From Podocnemis expansa (taxonomy: Eukaryota > Chordata > Testudines > Podocnemididae): 64,000 bases of DNA. Position numbers and translations under genes: made by a program. Location of the stretch: contig ML681967.1 of NCBI GenBank assembly GCA_007922195.1, positions 10,316,120 through 10,380,119 on the forward strand, given 5' to 3'. Below are positions 52,301 to 63,870 of the stretch, piece after piece. The notes beneath the pieces were generated by a model, which saw nothing but the letters and a program-made list of their open reading frames with translations, did not search any database and was not told the origin of the DNA. Numbering within the stretch: the first letter of the stretch is position 1; each line of letters opens with the position of its first letter.

Positions 52301-55111
52301 CTGGAGGGGAATCAGGAAGAGTTAGGACCACTCCAGATGCTACTCAACATCTGCTTAGCTTGGGGACATGACTGGAGAAGTAGTCTGGGAGCTCACCAAG
52401 TTCCTGGCATCTCCTGCAAACCTGAACACATCCACTGTGAACTGCAGCATGTCCTGCCTGGGTCTGGGGGAAATGAAGGCTGAGGTGGTGTCATCTGATC
52501 GCCCATCCACCAGACATCTGGACACAAAAGCCAAAGGTCAGCAAAAATCCCTGCTCAGTCTTGTTTCACCCTAGAAAGGGCTCCCAGCTCTTACCCATTG
52601 AAGTCAATAATAGTATAGCGGGGAGACGAGTCCCTGTCTGGAGTCAAGGTGGCCACACAGCTGTCCACAAAGAGCCTCAAAGCCACATGGTTCCCAGTAC
52701 TGACATCAGCTTGGAGATGCATGACATCTCCTAGCTGGAATCCATTGGAGGGTCTCTCAGCACTCCAGTCATCTGGAAAGCAAAAATCACAGTGACTGGG
52801 ACAGTCAGGCTGGGGCTGGTCTGGGCTCCTGTGAGGGGTCCTGCCACCTACCATTCATCAGGCGCAGGGAGAAACCCAGCCTCTCTTCTACAGACAGGGT
52901 AGAGCTGAAGGGAGACCATGTTGGCTTGATAGCTTTACTGCTCACATTGTCCTTCCTAAGAAAGCAACAAACCCCAGTTACTGAGCCAGCTGTCAGAATG
53001 GGGGGCAAGTGTGAGGGTGGGACCTGAGCACCTCAGACACTGACCTGGGATAGTGACACTCAATAGGGATCACAGCTGGATTAGTTCTCAGGATCACTGG
53101 GTTGCTGGCAGGTGTAGGGTTATAGTTCAGGCTGGTGCTGTACACCAGGGAGTCTGGGGTCATCTTCAAACAGTGATATATGAAAGTTTAACAGCACACA
53201 AGTGACATGCAGAACTACTATGTTTATCAAGACCTGATGAACCATTTACCATTAATGTCATTAAACATATTTACAACCATTGCTGGAAGATACTGGATGG
53301 TTTTGAGAGCTCTTTCTACAGAAAGACAACAGGGGGCCATTATTATAGTCCCTGTTCTGTACCTCTGGTCATCACAGCTCCTCCTTCTAGTTGTGTGTTG
53401 GTAATTAGGTGACTTTTGCACCTAGTGCAGATGAAGTCACTCAGCCAGCAAGCAGCTAAGTCTCTCAGGTGTGCCCATCAGCCATCTTTCCCAGGCAGAA
53501 AGAGTTAGTGCAGCTACCACCACTTCTTAGCATAGGAACTCTTGTATGGCTAGTCCACTATTGACAGTATGTGGACATGTCCTATGTGATTAAACAAACT
53601 TCCTTCACAGGGGAAGGACCAACATGTGGCTGTAGCCCTCTCTAGGCACTGCAAGCAGGAGTGGCTGATGGGGTAACTCAGGATGTGGACCCAGAGAGTT
53701 AGGTAGTAGCCTGGCTTGTACTCCACCTCCCAACAGCACTGGACATCACAGGTATGTCTGAAAGCTAGGCATTCCTCTGATCTGGGTCCATGTGTACCTG
53801 TCCATCCCCTTCACATTTAAGGGCAGAGCTACTCTACAAGTAAGAGCTGTGTTCTTAATGCAGGTCAGCTCACTGGAGACCATTTAGCAAGTCTGTAGCT
53901 AGCCTGGGCCACAGTTCATCTTCACCTGCAGCCTCCCATGAGCTTTAGTGAGCTACCAAGAAAATTAGTCAAATTGGGATTTCACAGCTGTTTAACATCC
54001 CCTCCCCACATGACAGATAACACCCAGTGCAACCATTAGCCCCTAGGTCAGTCTCTTTTACTGGCCAACCCCTGGAGGCAAACATTTAGACAAAAAAAAC
54101 TCTGTTTAATCAAGTGAGGTGTGGCAGGTTCCTGACCTCCATCTCCCACCTAGCCAGGCATTCAAGGTTCTCTTTTCCCCAGGACTAATTTGGCCTGAAT
54201 AAAATTGATAGTTTGGTGTCCAGAGGTGAAGTCACATCATGCCACAAGTTCCTTCTCTCCTTCCTCATACCCAGCTTTGGGGCAGTGTTAAAAAAGCCTG
54301 GCTGCACAGGATTGTTTCAGGGGACAGCAAAAAAAAAAAACCCACACAAAAAAAAAAACACCCAAGAGTCCTGTGGGACCCTGAAGACTAACAAGATGTG
54401 GGTTAGAGCCCATGAAAGCCTCTGCCCTGGAGGAATTAGTTAATCTTTTAAGGTTCCACAGGATGAAATTGTTTTTGCTGTACACAGACTAACACTTACC
54501 TCCTGGAAGTTTTCAGGAGACAGATGACATTAAGAATAGGCTGCAACACCCACAGAGAACCAAAGTCACACCCCAGGGACTGATTTTAACCCATGTTGAT
54601 TTTACATCCCCTTTTAGCCTAGCTAACAAAGCACATATGGGGAGAGCTTAGAGACCTCATCTCACCCATGGTGCACAAGCATCCATGAAAGACTTACCTG
54701 GAGGGTGTTCCCACATTCATGGAGCCCAACTGCAAAGGTCACTGTGTTCTCTGCTGCATTCAGTGCTGTGTATTTGCAAGCAGCTGGGCCAAGGCTCAAG
54801 TCAGCAGCCTTGACCAGTCTCCCTGTCCCAAACAGATCTCTATGCACACTGATCACCATCTGTGCTTCCTCACACTGTACAGTGACAGGCTGCAGCAGGG
54901 ACCGAGCCCTGAGCTGCAAATCATCAACCCAAGCCCAGGGATAGGGCTGGGCAAAAGAGGGCACATAGGCTGGCTGCTGAGGGGGAACAGCCCTGGGGGT
55001 GGGTCTCCAAATAACTGTATCTCTTCTGGAGAAATCCCAAGGGTTGTAACAGGCCACATCACTGACCACCCAGCATAGGAAGGCAAAGCCCAGATTGTCT
55101 GCATACCCCAT
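49357..55111 (-). CDS. ZP3: Zona pellucida sperm-binding protein 3-like, copy C; intact
   Basis: Nine coding exons: 54698-55111, 53045-53163, 52852-52955, 52595-52772, 52397-52517, 52209-52300, 51980-52122, 51725-51841, 49357-49481. Phases agree, total 1413 nt, 470 residues. Exons 1-8 have the same lengths as in copy B. The signal peptide ([14 protein letters not shown]), ZP-N and ZP-C cysteines, NVSS sequon, RFQR convertase site and EVVVGPLII hydrophobic patch are all present. Exon 9 encodes a strongly hydrophobic anchor ([20 protein letters not shown]) and a short CGRGGVL tail, different in sequence from copy B. The exon 2 acceptor (TTTGAAG) has a weak pyrimidine tract. Intron 8 is 2.2 kb and filled with CR1 sequence; intron 1 holds a palindromic repeat. 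Start codon chosen as in copies A and B. Confidence 0.92.
49560..51420 (-). mobile_element. CR1-type LINE sequence in intron 8 of ZP3 copy C
   Basis: Segments such as TTGATAAATCCATGCTGGCTG (near 50122), GTATTCTTTATCCTGTTCTTG (near 50397) and TAAAGTCTGCTCTTTTGGAAG (near 50833) occur in the order typical of reversed CR1 copies in reptiles. No intact ORF. Boundaries are approximate, and parts in between (50000-50080, 50560-50760) are less certain. Confidence 0.5.
54300..54505 (+). repeat. Palindromic repeat copy in intron 1 of ZP3 copy C
   Basis: Two A-rich runs, then AAGAGTCCTGTGGGACCCTG, AGACTAACAAGATG, AGGTTCCACAGGATG and the fixed end TGCTGTACACAGACTAACAC. Confidence 0.6.
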
Positions 55112-55164
55112 CTTGCCTGTCTGCAGCAAACTCAGCATGAAGAGAGACAGCTGCTTTGGGACCT

Positions 55165-55197
55165 TTTATACCCTACACCCAACCCAGCTCCCAGCTG
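55165..55197 (-). promoter_or_regulatory. Copy C core promoter: TATA box and E-box
   Basis: TATAAA at 55165-55170 and CAGCTG at 55192-55197, 22 bp upstream, followed by a GTCAATTAC-like motif near 55201-55212. Same layout as copies A and B. Confidence 0.7.
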
Positions 55198-55649
55198 ACC
55201 TATGTAATTGATACCCACCCCTAGACTGCAGGCAGGCAGGGGCTAATCACTTGCATGCACCATCCCTGGAGCAGGGAAATGGGTGGAACAAAGGGAATCA
55301 GTCCCAATTGTTGGTCAGTTCATCTCTTGAATTTTGGGAGATTCCAATCATGTTTTTTTCAATTAAAGTTTAGATGATTTTGATATGACTGAAGTGTCAA
55401 CTGTGGCAATGTCAAGCTCCAGGGGGTTTCCATCACCAGACAGCAAGAGCAGCTGCAGAGACAGACTTGCAGTGTGGTCTCTGTTTAAATCAGAAGTTAG
55501 CATCCTCTCTGAGATCACATGCAGAGGCAGATGAGTTCTCAAACTGGTATTCTGGTTCAGTGGCTGGGGTGGAGATTGGAAAGCAAACCTGAGTTCACCT
55601 GATCAAAGATTTCTTCTCCAGATGCAGCTCTGCCCAGGGACCTGTTTTT

Positions 55650-57240
55650 AAATGTGAGCCTTCTTATCATGATAGTCCTAAATTCCAGGGCTAGCAGAAA
55701 CCACTAAGAAAATCTAGTCTGATGTCCTGTACAGCCCAGGCCATAGAATTTCCCCCAAACAATTCCTACAACAGAATTTACAGAAAAATATCCAATCTTG
55801 ATGTAAGAATTGCCAGTGTTGGAGAATTCACCATCCCTCTCAATAAATTGATCCTTATTCCTTATTGATTCCTTATTAGTTGCACTGTGAAGAAGTTACA
55901 CCTTTTTTCCTGCCTGAATTTATCTAGCTTCAGCTTCCAGCCATTGGATTGTATTATATCTTTCTCTGCTAGATTGAAGAGCTGCTTATTAAATATGTAT
56001 TCCTTATTTAGCTACATAGATACTGTAATCAAGTCACTCTCAACTTTCTGTTTGTGAAGCTAAATAAATTTAACTCTTTCCAAAGGTGTAGCTGTGTTAA
56101 TCTAGTTCAGCAAAACAAGCAAGGAGTCCTGTGGCACTTTTAAAAAACTAACAAATGTATTTATTACATAAGCTTTCATGGGGAAAAAAATCCCATTTCA
56201 TCAGACTTTTCAAAGCTTCAAAACATCTGACGAAGTGCTATGGAAACTCGTGATAAATAAATATATTAGTCTTCAAAAGTTCCACAGGACTCCTTGTTCG
56301 TTTTGCTAAATTTAACTCTGTGAGGCAGGATCACATCAGATCTTTTGAACAATGTCATACTAGTAGTTCACCCCTAAATCTTTTTCAGAGTTGCTGCTTG
56401 CCAGGATAAAGTTTCCCATCCACTAAGTATGGCCTACACTCTTTGTTCTTGTGTATATATTTATATTTAGACCTATTAAAATGTGTATTATTTGTTTGTG
56501 CCTAGCTTGCCAAATGATCTAGCTTGCTCTGTATCAGTGACCTGGCCTCTTCATTCAGTAACACTCCCCCAATTTTTGTATCTTCTGCAAAACTGATTAG
56601 TGATGATTTTGTGTTTTCTCCCAACTTGTCAATGAAAATGTTAAATAACATAGGGGCAACCAACTAATCCCTGCAGAACACCACTGGAAACTCAGTCACC
56701 CAATGATGAGTTCCCATTTACTGGTGTATTTCAAGATGTATCAGTTAGACAGTTTTTATTCTATTTAATGTGTGCTATGATCCTTTTAGATCATTCTAGT
56801 TTTTTGATCAAAATGTCACACAGTAAGAAATCAAATGCCTTCCAGAAGTCTAAGTATAATATGACAATGCTACATACTTGGAATCTTATAAAAAATGTTA
56901 TCATCAGAAAAATTTAGTTTGACAGGAGCTATTTTCCATAAACTCATGTTGATTTGCATCAATTGCATTGCTTTTCTTTATTAACTGAGTCCTGCATCAG
57001 CAGTTCCACTGGCGTGCCTGGAATCACTGTCGGATGGGCAGACCTATAATTATCCAGGTCAGCCTGTTTACTCTTTTTAAAAATTGGCACAGTCGTTTAC
57101 TTCCAGTCTTCTGGAACTTCCCAGTAACCAAACATTTACGGAAAAATCAACATTAACAGTCCAGTGAGCGTCTCAGCAAACTCTTTTATGTGCCCAGAGC
57201 TAGGTCCTGTTCAGTGATGGGATTCCCCTGAAGCTGAGAG
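55650..57240 (-). mobile_element. CR1/L3-type LINE, degenerate
   Basis: The reverse complement of 56925-56990 reads NQHEFMENSSCQT, matching the conserved NQHGF...CxTN region of CR1 reverse transcriptases with changes. Plus-strand segments such as GCTTCCAGCCATTGGATTGT (near 55931), ATCCCTGCAGAACACCACTG (near 56669) and CTTCTGGAACTTCCC (near 57107) follow the usual order of reversed copies. A palindromic repeat interrupts it at 56083-56307. Not functional. Confidence 0.7.
56083..56307 (-). repeat. Palindromic repeat inserted into the CR1, with ~12-bp duplication
   Basis: The fixed end CAAAGGTGTAGCTGTGTTAA is at the left, arms AGGAGTCCTGTGGCACTTTT and AAGTTCCACAGGACTCCTTG are inverted, and the right end is truncated at CGTTTTGCT. 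AAATTTAACTCT occurs just before (from about 56067) and just after (56309). Confidence 0.8.
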
Positions 57241-57716
57241 CACTGGGAAATCCTTGCAAAGGGCTAGCGTCCAGTGCCAAGTGTAAGTTCCAGAACTTGA
57301 CACATCCAGTCAACTATATTTCTGGTCCTGGGGAGCAATCCAGGGCTGCCTGTCAGTCCTGCATACTGTGCCAGTGTACAGAGATGGGAAGCAGACAGCA
57401 TATCCTGCAGTTTGAGGCTGATGCATTTGATTGAGAACCAGAAGACCATGAATTTGAGTGTCCTTGTCTACTGATATGTTTCACTTAGTGCTTATAATTG
57501 ACTAGAGCTTTCTATCCCTAAACTCACCCATTTTACAGATAAGGGGGCTTTGAGGCTGCACAAGGGTCATTCTGGGCTAGGTCAGACTAAAACCTCATTC
57601 ATTATTCTGACAGACTTCAGAGTTGGTCACTGAATTATGTGGGCACTGTAAAAGCAACTCCTAAATGTCTGTGGTTGGTTCTCCTGTCTGCAGCTATGGC
57701 TCTAACCTCTAGTGCA
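57241..57716. other. Intergenic, possible MIR-like piece
   Basis: 57425-57560 has a weak MIR-like order (AACCAGAAGACCATGAATTT, ACTCACCCATTTTACAGATA). No gene recognised. Confidence 0.3.
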
Positions 57717-57819
57717 GTGGTTCTCACCCATTGTGTCAGGGCACATTACTGTTTTGCCACACAGTGGTGAGTGTGTCGCAGAGAGCTGGGGAGGCCGCTG
57801 GCTTCTGCCTGGAAGGGAT
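57717..57819 (+). mobile_element. hAT-like element fragment cut by the gypsy LTR
   Basis: Starts CAGTGGTTCTCACCC, the end type of hAT-like elements. No right end is seen before the LTR begins at 57820. Confidence 0.4.
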
Positions 57820-58007
57820 TGTGGTGTTTTGGACTACCTAGGGCCATTGGGGTTGTCGAGGTGGTAAATGGGAGGGTCGTTTAGGTGCTAGGGAAACCTG
57901 TCAGTCGGGTCCTCTCTCTCTCAGTTCTTTTTCAGTAAAGACTCCTTACACAGCTCTGAATATGCTGCCTCTCATTGTTGGACTATAATTTCCCCTAAAA
58001 CTCTACA
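57820..58007 (+). repeat. Gypsy 5' LTR
   Basis: Begins TGTGGTGTTTTGGACTACC and ends CTCTACA (TG...CA). Its first ~65 bp recur at 62402-62468. CAGTAAAGACTCC near 57932 lies in the LTR body; no clear AATAAA seen. Confidence 0.75.
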
Positions 58008-58009
58008 TC

Positions 58010-58027
58010 TGGCGACGAAGGTGGGAT
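58010..58027 (+). promoter_or_regulatory. Gypsy primer-binding region
   Basis: TGGCGACGAAGGTGGGAT starts 2 bp after the LTR, the expected place and TGG start for a tRNA primer-binding site. The tRNA was not identified. Confidence 0.55.
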
Positions 58028-58235
58028 ATGTGATGGAGCTGGCTATCCTCAACAATCCTGGGAACTGTGGAAAACCAGAATGCAATGTAAGAAGTAAAAT
58101 TTTATTTACTGCTTGCATGGGGTTTGGGTTGTAACTGTGAAAGCTGATCTGTTTGCCTAAGGGTTAGCGGCTATTCTGAAAACTGATCTGCCTGCTGTTA
58201 TGTGAAGAGACAAACAATAACCATAAAAGGGCATC

Positions 58236-59015
58236 ATGGCTTTACTTACTACAACCCTCGAATCTTTTGACCATTCGGCAGATTCATGGCAGACATATAC
58301 AGCCTGATTTCAAAATTTTGTAATAGCAAATGATACAACTAATGAGAAGAAGATACCACTTTTTCTAACGGTCATTGGAGTTAAGACTTATAATTTGCTG
58401 TGTGATTTGCTTTATCCGGAGAAGCCAGAGCAGAAACCTTACGGGGACCTAGTGGAAGTCCTGGGAGCACATTTTTCCCCAAAGCCACTAGTAATTGCAG
58501 AGAGGTATAGGTTCTACCAAAGGAACCAAGGTGAAGGTGAATCAGTTGTACAATTTGTAGCAGCTCTGTGGAAGCTGGCTGCACACTGTGACTTCAAGAA
58601 CATGTTAGAGGAAATTTTGCATGATAGGCTGGTGTGTGGCTTGCACAGTGAATCAACATGGAAATGCCTATTGACTGAAGGTGAACTCACCTTGCAGAAG
58701 GCTGTGGAAATTGCAGTCTCCATGGAACGCGTCACCCAAGACATGCAACAGATCAGGGTCAGTGTGCGTAAAGTATCCCCACAACCTGCCCACAGGGAAC
58801 TGGGGAGACAGGAATGTTACCGGTGTGGGAAGCAGGGTCACCTCGCATCAGAGTGCCCGTTTAAGGAACTACTGTGTCGAAAATGTGGTAAGAGAGGGCA
58901 CATTGAACATGCCTGCAAACAAAGGGAGGATGAGCCAAACAGAAGAGGCAGACCTGAGAAAAATGGGCCATTGGTTTGGCGGACTAAGAGGGAAATCCTG
59001 CATGCAGTAGAGTAG
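58236..59015 (+). pseudogene. Gypsy gag (nucleocapsid with two CCHC knuckles), one early stop
   Basis: The ATG at 58236 gives about 26 codons before an in-frame TGA (near 58308-58310). The frame then stays open to the stop at 59013-59015. Two zinc knuckles are clear: CYRCGKQGHLASEC (near 58815) and CRKCGKRGHIEHAC (near 58875). The upstream part resembles a gypsy capsid (ERYRFYQRNQGEGESV). The protein would form the particle and bind element RNA. Confidence 0.8.
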
Positions 59016-59022
59016 AATACAG

Positions 59023-62000
59023 GTGATCATAGTGATACCCCAATTGGAAGATGAAGATTCCCTCCATGTGTTGTCTATAAAAGTTGGCCCATGTAAATTC
59101 TGGGTGACACCCGTGTTGGAAGGCAAACCTGTATGCATAGAACTGGACACTGGCATAGCCGTTTCATTAGTTTCTAACATTGTATATGAGAAGGACTTTA
59201 GACATCTGCCACTTAAGCTGACAGTAGTTGTTTTGAAGACATATACTGGGGAGACTGTTCCCCTGTTGGATACTATTGATGTGAAAGAAGAACTCAATGG
59301 ACAGACCACAAAGCTACCACTGTTTGTAGTGAAGGGGAATTACCCAGCCCTAATGGGAAGATCTTGGATCAGGAAAATCCAACTCGATTGGTCACAAGTG
59401 CATCAATTGACTAAAGAAGAAATGAATCTAGCAGCGGTACTAACAAAACAGATTGCTGTTTTCAGTGGTGACTTAGGCAGCATGAAGGGAATCACTGTTA
59501 AATTAAATATAAAGCTTGATTGACAACCAAAATGTTTGAAGGCGAGGATGATGCCATTTGCCATCAGACCCAAGGTGAAAGAAAACTTGGAGTGGTTAGT
59601 CAAGGAGGGAGTCTTAGTGCCAGTTACTCACAGCCAGTGGGCAACACCCATTGTCCCAATAGTGAAGAATGATGGCTCCATTCGGATTTCTGGCGATTTC
59701 AAGGTCACATGTCAACCCAGTGTTATGTGCAGAACAATATCCTCTTCTCTGCATTGATGACATCTTTGCAGGTTTGGCTGGAGGACAAACATTTAGCAAG
59801 ATTGATTTGAGTCAAGCATATTTACAGATGCATGTTGAAGAAGAATCTCAAGTGTTGTTGGCAATCATAACACATAAGGGGCTGTACAAATATTGTCATT
59901 TACCTTTTGGCATTACTTCGGCCTCAGCTTTGTTCCAAAGGGCAATGGACCAGATTTTGAGAGGTTTATCAGTACAGTGCTAGCTGGATGACATCCTGGT
60001 CACTGGCAAAAATGAGGAGGAACACCTTACAAACTTGGAAGCTACTCTGCAAAGACTGGAAGAGCATGGTCTCCATGTTCACAGAGACAAAAATAAGTTT
60101 TTCCAGCCCTCAGTTGAATATTTAGGACACATAATTGATGCTGATGGTCTCCATAAGTCTCCAGCCAAGGTTAAGGCTATCATGGATGCCCCACTACCTC
60201 AGAATGTAACCCAACTTCACTCTTTTTTAGGGTTGTTGAACTATTATGGCAAGTTTATTCCATAATTAGTGACACTCCTGAAACCCCTATATGAGCTTCT
60301 TGGGCCGAAAAAGGCCTGGAACTGGACTGAAGCCTGTGATATTGCATTTAATGAAGCTAAATGCTCACTGGTAAACTCTAGGGTTCCGACACATTTTGAT
60401 CCATCTTTGCCTCTACATTTGGCTTGCGATGCCTCTCTTTATGGAGTTGGGGCTGTATTGTCACATATTGTGCCTTCTGGTGAAGAGAAGCCTATCGATC
60501 TTGCTTCATGCTGCCTGAGCAAGGCAGAAACTAACTATGCCCAAATTGAACGTGAAGCACTGGGCATTTTTTTTGGCATTCGGAAATTTCACCAGTACTT
60601 CTGGGGAAAGAAGTTCACACTTGTCACTGACCATCGACCCCTGACATCAATTTTGGGGCCACACACAGGCATCCCGCCTTTGGCTGCTAGTTGGATGCAA
60701 TGATGGGCACTGATACATTCTGGATACACCTATGAAATCAAGTATAGGCAATCGTCTTTGCATTGCAATGCTGATGGTCTTTCAAGGCTACCCTTACTGG
60801 CACACCGTCAAGATCAGGGTCAGGAAGGAATCTTTTACTTTGAACAGGTGGAAAACACACCTGTCATGACTACTCAAGTGAAGAAAGTGAAACAGGTTGA
60901 CCCAGTAGTCTTACAAGTTATGGATTTCATGATGCATGGAACATTCTTACCTGACTCTCAGCTCTCTCCTGACCTCCACCTCCTACATGTGTAGGAGGAC
61001 AGAGTTATCGACCCAATCTGGGCGTTTGTTGTGGGGTATGCGTGTCATTCTGCCACCTTCATTAAGACCACATTTGTTGGAACAGCTCCATTCAAGTCAC
61101 TGCGGCATAGTGTGCATGAAAGAAAATTGCATGGAACTATTTGTGGTGGCTGGGTTTGGACAGGGCCATTGAAGAAACAGCTAGAGCTTGTACCTCATGC
61201 CAGAGCGTCTGGAACGCACCTCAGTTGGCACCTCTTCACCCATGGGATTGGCCCAAAAAGCCATGGCAACTTATCTGTGTTGATTTTGCTGGCCGATTTG
61301 AAGGATGTACATTTTTAATTGCTGTGGATGCCCATTCAAAAATGGCCAGAAGTCTCCATAATGCAGTCCATTACTACAGAAACCGCTATTCAGACCCTGC
61401 ATGGCTTTTTTAGTCATTATAGTCTTCCAGAACAGCTGGTGAGTGACAATGGACTGCAGTTCATTTCTCAGGATTTTGAAACTGTTATGAAGGCCAATGG
61501 AATACACCACATCAGGTCAGCACTGTATCATCCTTCCACCAATGGACTTGCTGAAAGGTTCGTACAGACTATGAAGCAAGCTCTAAAATCTGCAAAGGGA
61601 CAGTCACCTCTTCAGAAGCGTCTGGCCAACTTCTTGCTGTCCTACAGAAACACTCTGCAGGCTATGACTAAGGCATCACCAGCTTTTCTTATGATGGGAC
61701 GGCAGTTGTGCTCTTGGTTTGATTTGTTGAAACCACAAGACACATGGCAAGTGGTTCAACACCAACAGCAGGAATGGGTCAGCAGACATTCACCAAGAAC
61801 AAAGGACGGCACCTTCAGTATTGGACAGCCTATTCTTGCTAGAAACTATGCTTCAGGAACTAAATGGGTTCCAGCAATGGTCATTACCCAGACAGGACCT
61901 GTTTCCTACTCTGTCCAGACAGCAAGTGGCCTAGTTTGGCAATGGCATGTAGATCAGTTGCTTCTCTGTCATACCCATCTGGAAGATGCATCTCCAGCGG

Positions 62001-62215
62001 ACGTACCTGACTTCACCCTTAGTGATGATACAACATCAGAGCATAAAACAAGTGTTCATGTCTCCTCCTGCTCCAGCCACCTCTTCAACGCCTTCGGTTT
62101 CCCTGGACCAACTGGTCACAACATCTTCTCCGGTTCCGGCTACTTACCCAGTATCTGTAGTCACACCATCACCAATACCACCTTGTGCTGTGGGCACACC
62201 ATAAGTTCGCTGTAA
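59023..62215 (+). pseudogene. Gypsy pol: protease, RT, RNase H, integrase; multiple breaks
   Basis: Protease motif ELDTG near 59140. RT: WATPIVPIVKNDGSIR near 59640, a frame change near 59700, FSKIDLSQAYLQM near 59795, LPFGITSA near 59900, then a TAG directly before LDDILVTG (59983-59985), where the Tyr of YxDD would be. RNase [16 protein letters not shown] near 60420 and [11 protein letters not shown] near 60630. Integrase: a His/Cys zinc region with a frame change near 61080-61200, then ICVDFAGRF near 61275 and LVSDNGLQFIS near 61440, and ALYHPSTNGLAERF near 61525 supplying the catalytic Asp and Glu. Other stops at 60264, 60702 and 60992. Non-functional. Confidence 0.85.
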
Positions 62216-62386
62216 TCCACCTTGAGACAGAAGGCCTCCTAATCGGCTGGATCTTTAGCTAGTGGTGACCCCCTCTTCATGGGGCAGAATAATTCCCCCA
62301 GGGTTCACCAGAGATGGTGCAGTCTACCCTTATCTCCTAGCTTATTCCTTATTCTTTATTCTTTCTGGCGGGAGGACTTTCTCATT

Positions 62387-62400
62387 AGAGAGGGAGGAAT
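62387..62400 (+). promoter_or_regulatory. Gypsy polypurine tract
   Basis: The purine run AGAGAGGGAGGAA directly precedes the 3' LTR start at 62402; it would prime plus-strand synthesis. Confidence 0.65.
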
Positions 62401-62401
62401 A

Positions 62402-62468
62402 TGTGGTGTTTTGGACTACTTAAGGCCATTGAGGTTGTCATGGTGATAAATGGGAGAGTCATTTAGAT
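62402..62468 (+). repeat. Gypsy 3' LTR, truncated
   Basis: Matches the first ~65 bp of the 5' LTR with about eight differences, then the sequence diverges at ATAAAAATG. Confidence 0.7.
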
Positions 62469-63362
62469 AAAAATGAAATACTCTGAGAAAAGTTGACTGT
62501 CTCTCATTAACAATGTCAGAATGTTCCAAAAGATAATTTGACTCTGAATCCTACCTTTGTAATATCTTAGCTGATTCTGTAATTTTCCATTGGCTAGCTA
62601 GAAAAGGGGAAGTACCCTATGTTGAACACCCTATGATTTCTATAAATACTGTTGAAATTTGTTTGTAAGTAGAGCTCTCATTAATCAGACAGAATTTCTG
62701 TCATAGTGATCTCTCCCTGCATATCCTTGAATAAAAAGATGTGTTGTTGGCCCTGACAACACTTGATTAATTAGTCTTTTTAACACATCTCAGGTACAGA
62801 AACAAAACCTGAAAGCTTGAATGTGCTGCCAATAGCCCTGGTTATGGTGCAAGATTCCTCAAGGGGATGAGACCTTGGGGTAGTTCTGAAGGGTCAATGT
62901 CCAAATCCTTCTGCTGGACTATGGTGTGAGGTCCATGGTTCTGCATGAAGGCATTTCTCATTGGTCAGCTTAGTGGAGGTTACAGCTAATTTTCTCTTTA
63001 AAACCAGACTTTACATTAGAGTTTTGATAGGAGGTTCTCATTTTGGCTTTTTATTTCTGAGCCTCAGTTTCCTTGGCTGTAATGGGGACAATCGGGACTT
63101 CCCTCAGTCATTGAAGCTTTGGGTAGGAAATTCAGGCATGCTAGAGTAGCAGATAGGAGAGATGGCAGGCAGCCGGGACAGCTGGGGGCAAACCCTGGCC
63201 TTGGTTGGGTGGTTGGACTTGTGCCAGGCAGGAGGTGGAGCCTGTGGATTGTGTAGAGGGAGAGGAGGGTTAGCTGGGAGAATGGAGAGCCCATAGAGAT
63301 GTTTGGAATGGGGCCAGGCAGAGGACCCAAGATTGCAGGATGGACAGATGGTTGTACAATTC
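62469..63362. other. Intergenic, nothing recognised
   Basis: 62469-62800 could be another LTR-like piece (TATAAATACTG near 62641, AATAAA near 62731, but no partner seen). No gene. Confidence 0.3.
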
Positions 63363-63540
63363 AGGTATTGATTTCAGATTGCCCAGAGCAGGGTGCAGCC
63401 CTGCTTTTGCCACTGCTTCTTTGGTGACACTGCTTGAGTCACTCTGCCTCAGTTTCCACACCAGTGAAATAGCAATAATAATTCCTCAGGCCTGAAGCAC
63501 TGTCAGCCTATTTTTCACTCATATTAGGGAGGTGTTTGAC
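63363..63540 (+). repeat. MIR-like SINE fragment
   Basis: GAGTCACTCTGCCTCAGTTT and CCAGTGAAATAGCAATAATA match the MIR 3' core order. Confidence 0.55.
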
Positions 63541-63659
63541 TAGTACAGTGATGGGGGCTATGTAAGCACATGGATGGAGACATTGCTGACTGCCCCTTAT
63601 GTACCACTGATGGTGTTAGACTCATGGGCTGTGCATTACAGCCCTTTTAAGCCATGATG

Positions 63660-63870
63660 ACAGAAGTCCTGCAGCACCTTGAAGACTAACAAATTTTCTT
63701 TGGGCATAAGCTTTCATGGGTTGCATCCCACTTCATCAGATGCATCTAATGAAGTGGATTGCAGCCCATGAAAGCTTATGCCTGGAGAAATTTGTTAGTC
63801 TTCAAGGTATTACAGGACTATCATTGTTTTTGCTATATATACACTAACATGGCTACCCCTCTGGAACTCT
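63660..63870 (+). repeat. Palindromic repeat, near full length
   Basis: The arms AAGACTAACAAATTTTCTTT...GGGCATAAGCTTTCATGGG are mirrored by CCCATGAAAGCTTATGCC...AAATTTGTTAGTCTTCAAGG around a centre at about 63750. The fixed end ACACTAACATGGCTACCCCT is on the right. Confidence 0.85.

Larger units (their letters stand above)
57820..62468 (+). mobile_element. Ty3/gypsy LTR retrotransposon, degenerate
   Basis: 5' LTR 57820-58007, primer-binding region from 58010, gag 58236-59015, pol (protease, reverse transcriptase, RNase H, integrase) about 59023-62215, polypurine tract 62387-62400, truncated 3' LTR 62402-62468. The protease-RT-RNaseH-integrase order defines Ty3/gypsy. Stops and frame changes occur throughout, so it is an old inactive copy. 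Confidence 0.88.

Noticed and set aside
52259..52574. Plus-strand open frames over ZP3 exons 5-6 (also 42249-42567 and 54719-55078)
   Set aside because: They recur in each ZP3 copy only because they are antisense shadows of conserved exons; the minus strand has the splice sites and ZP motifs.
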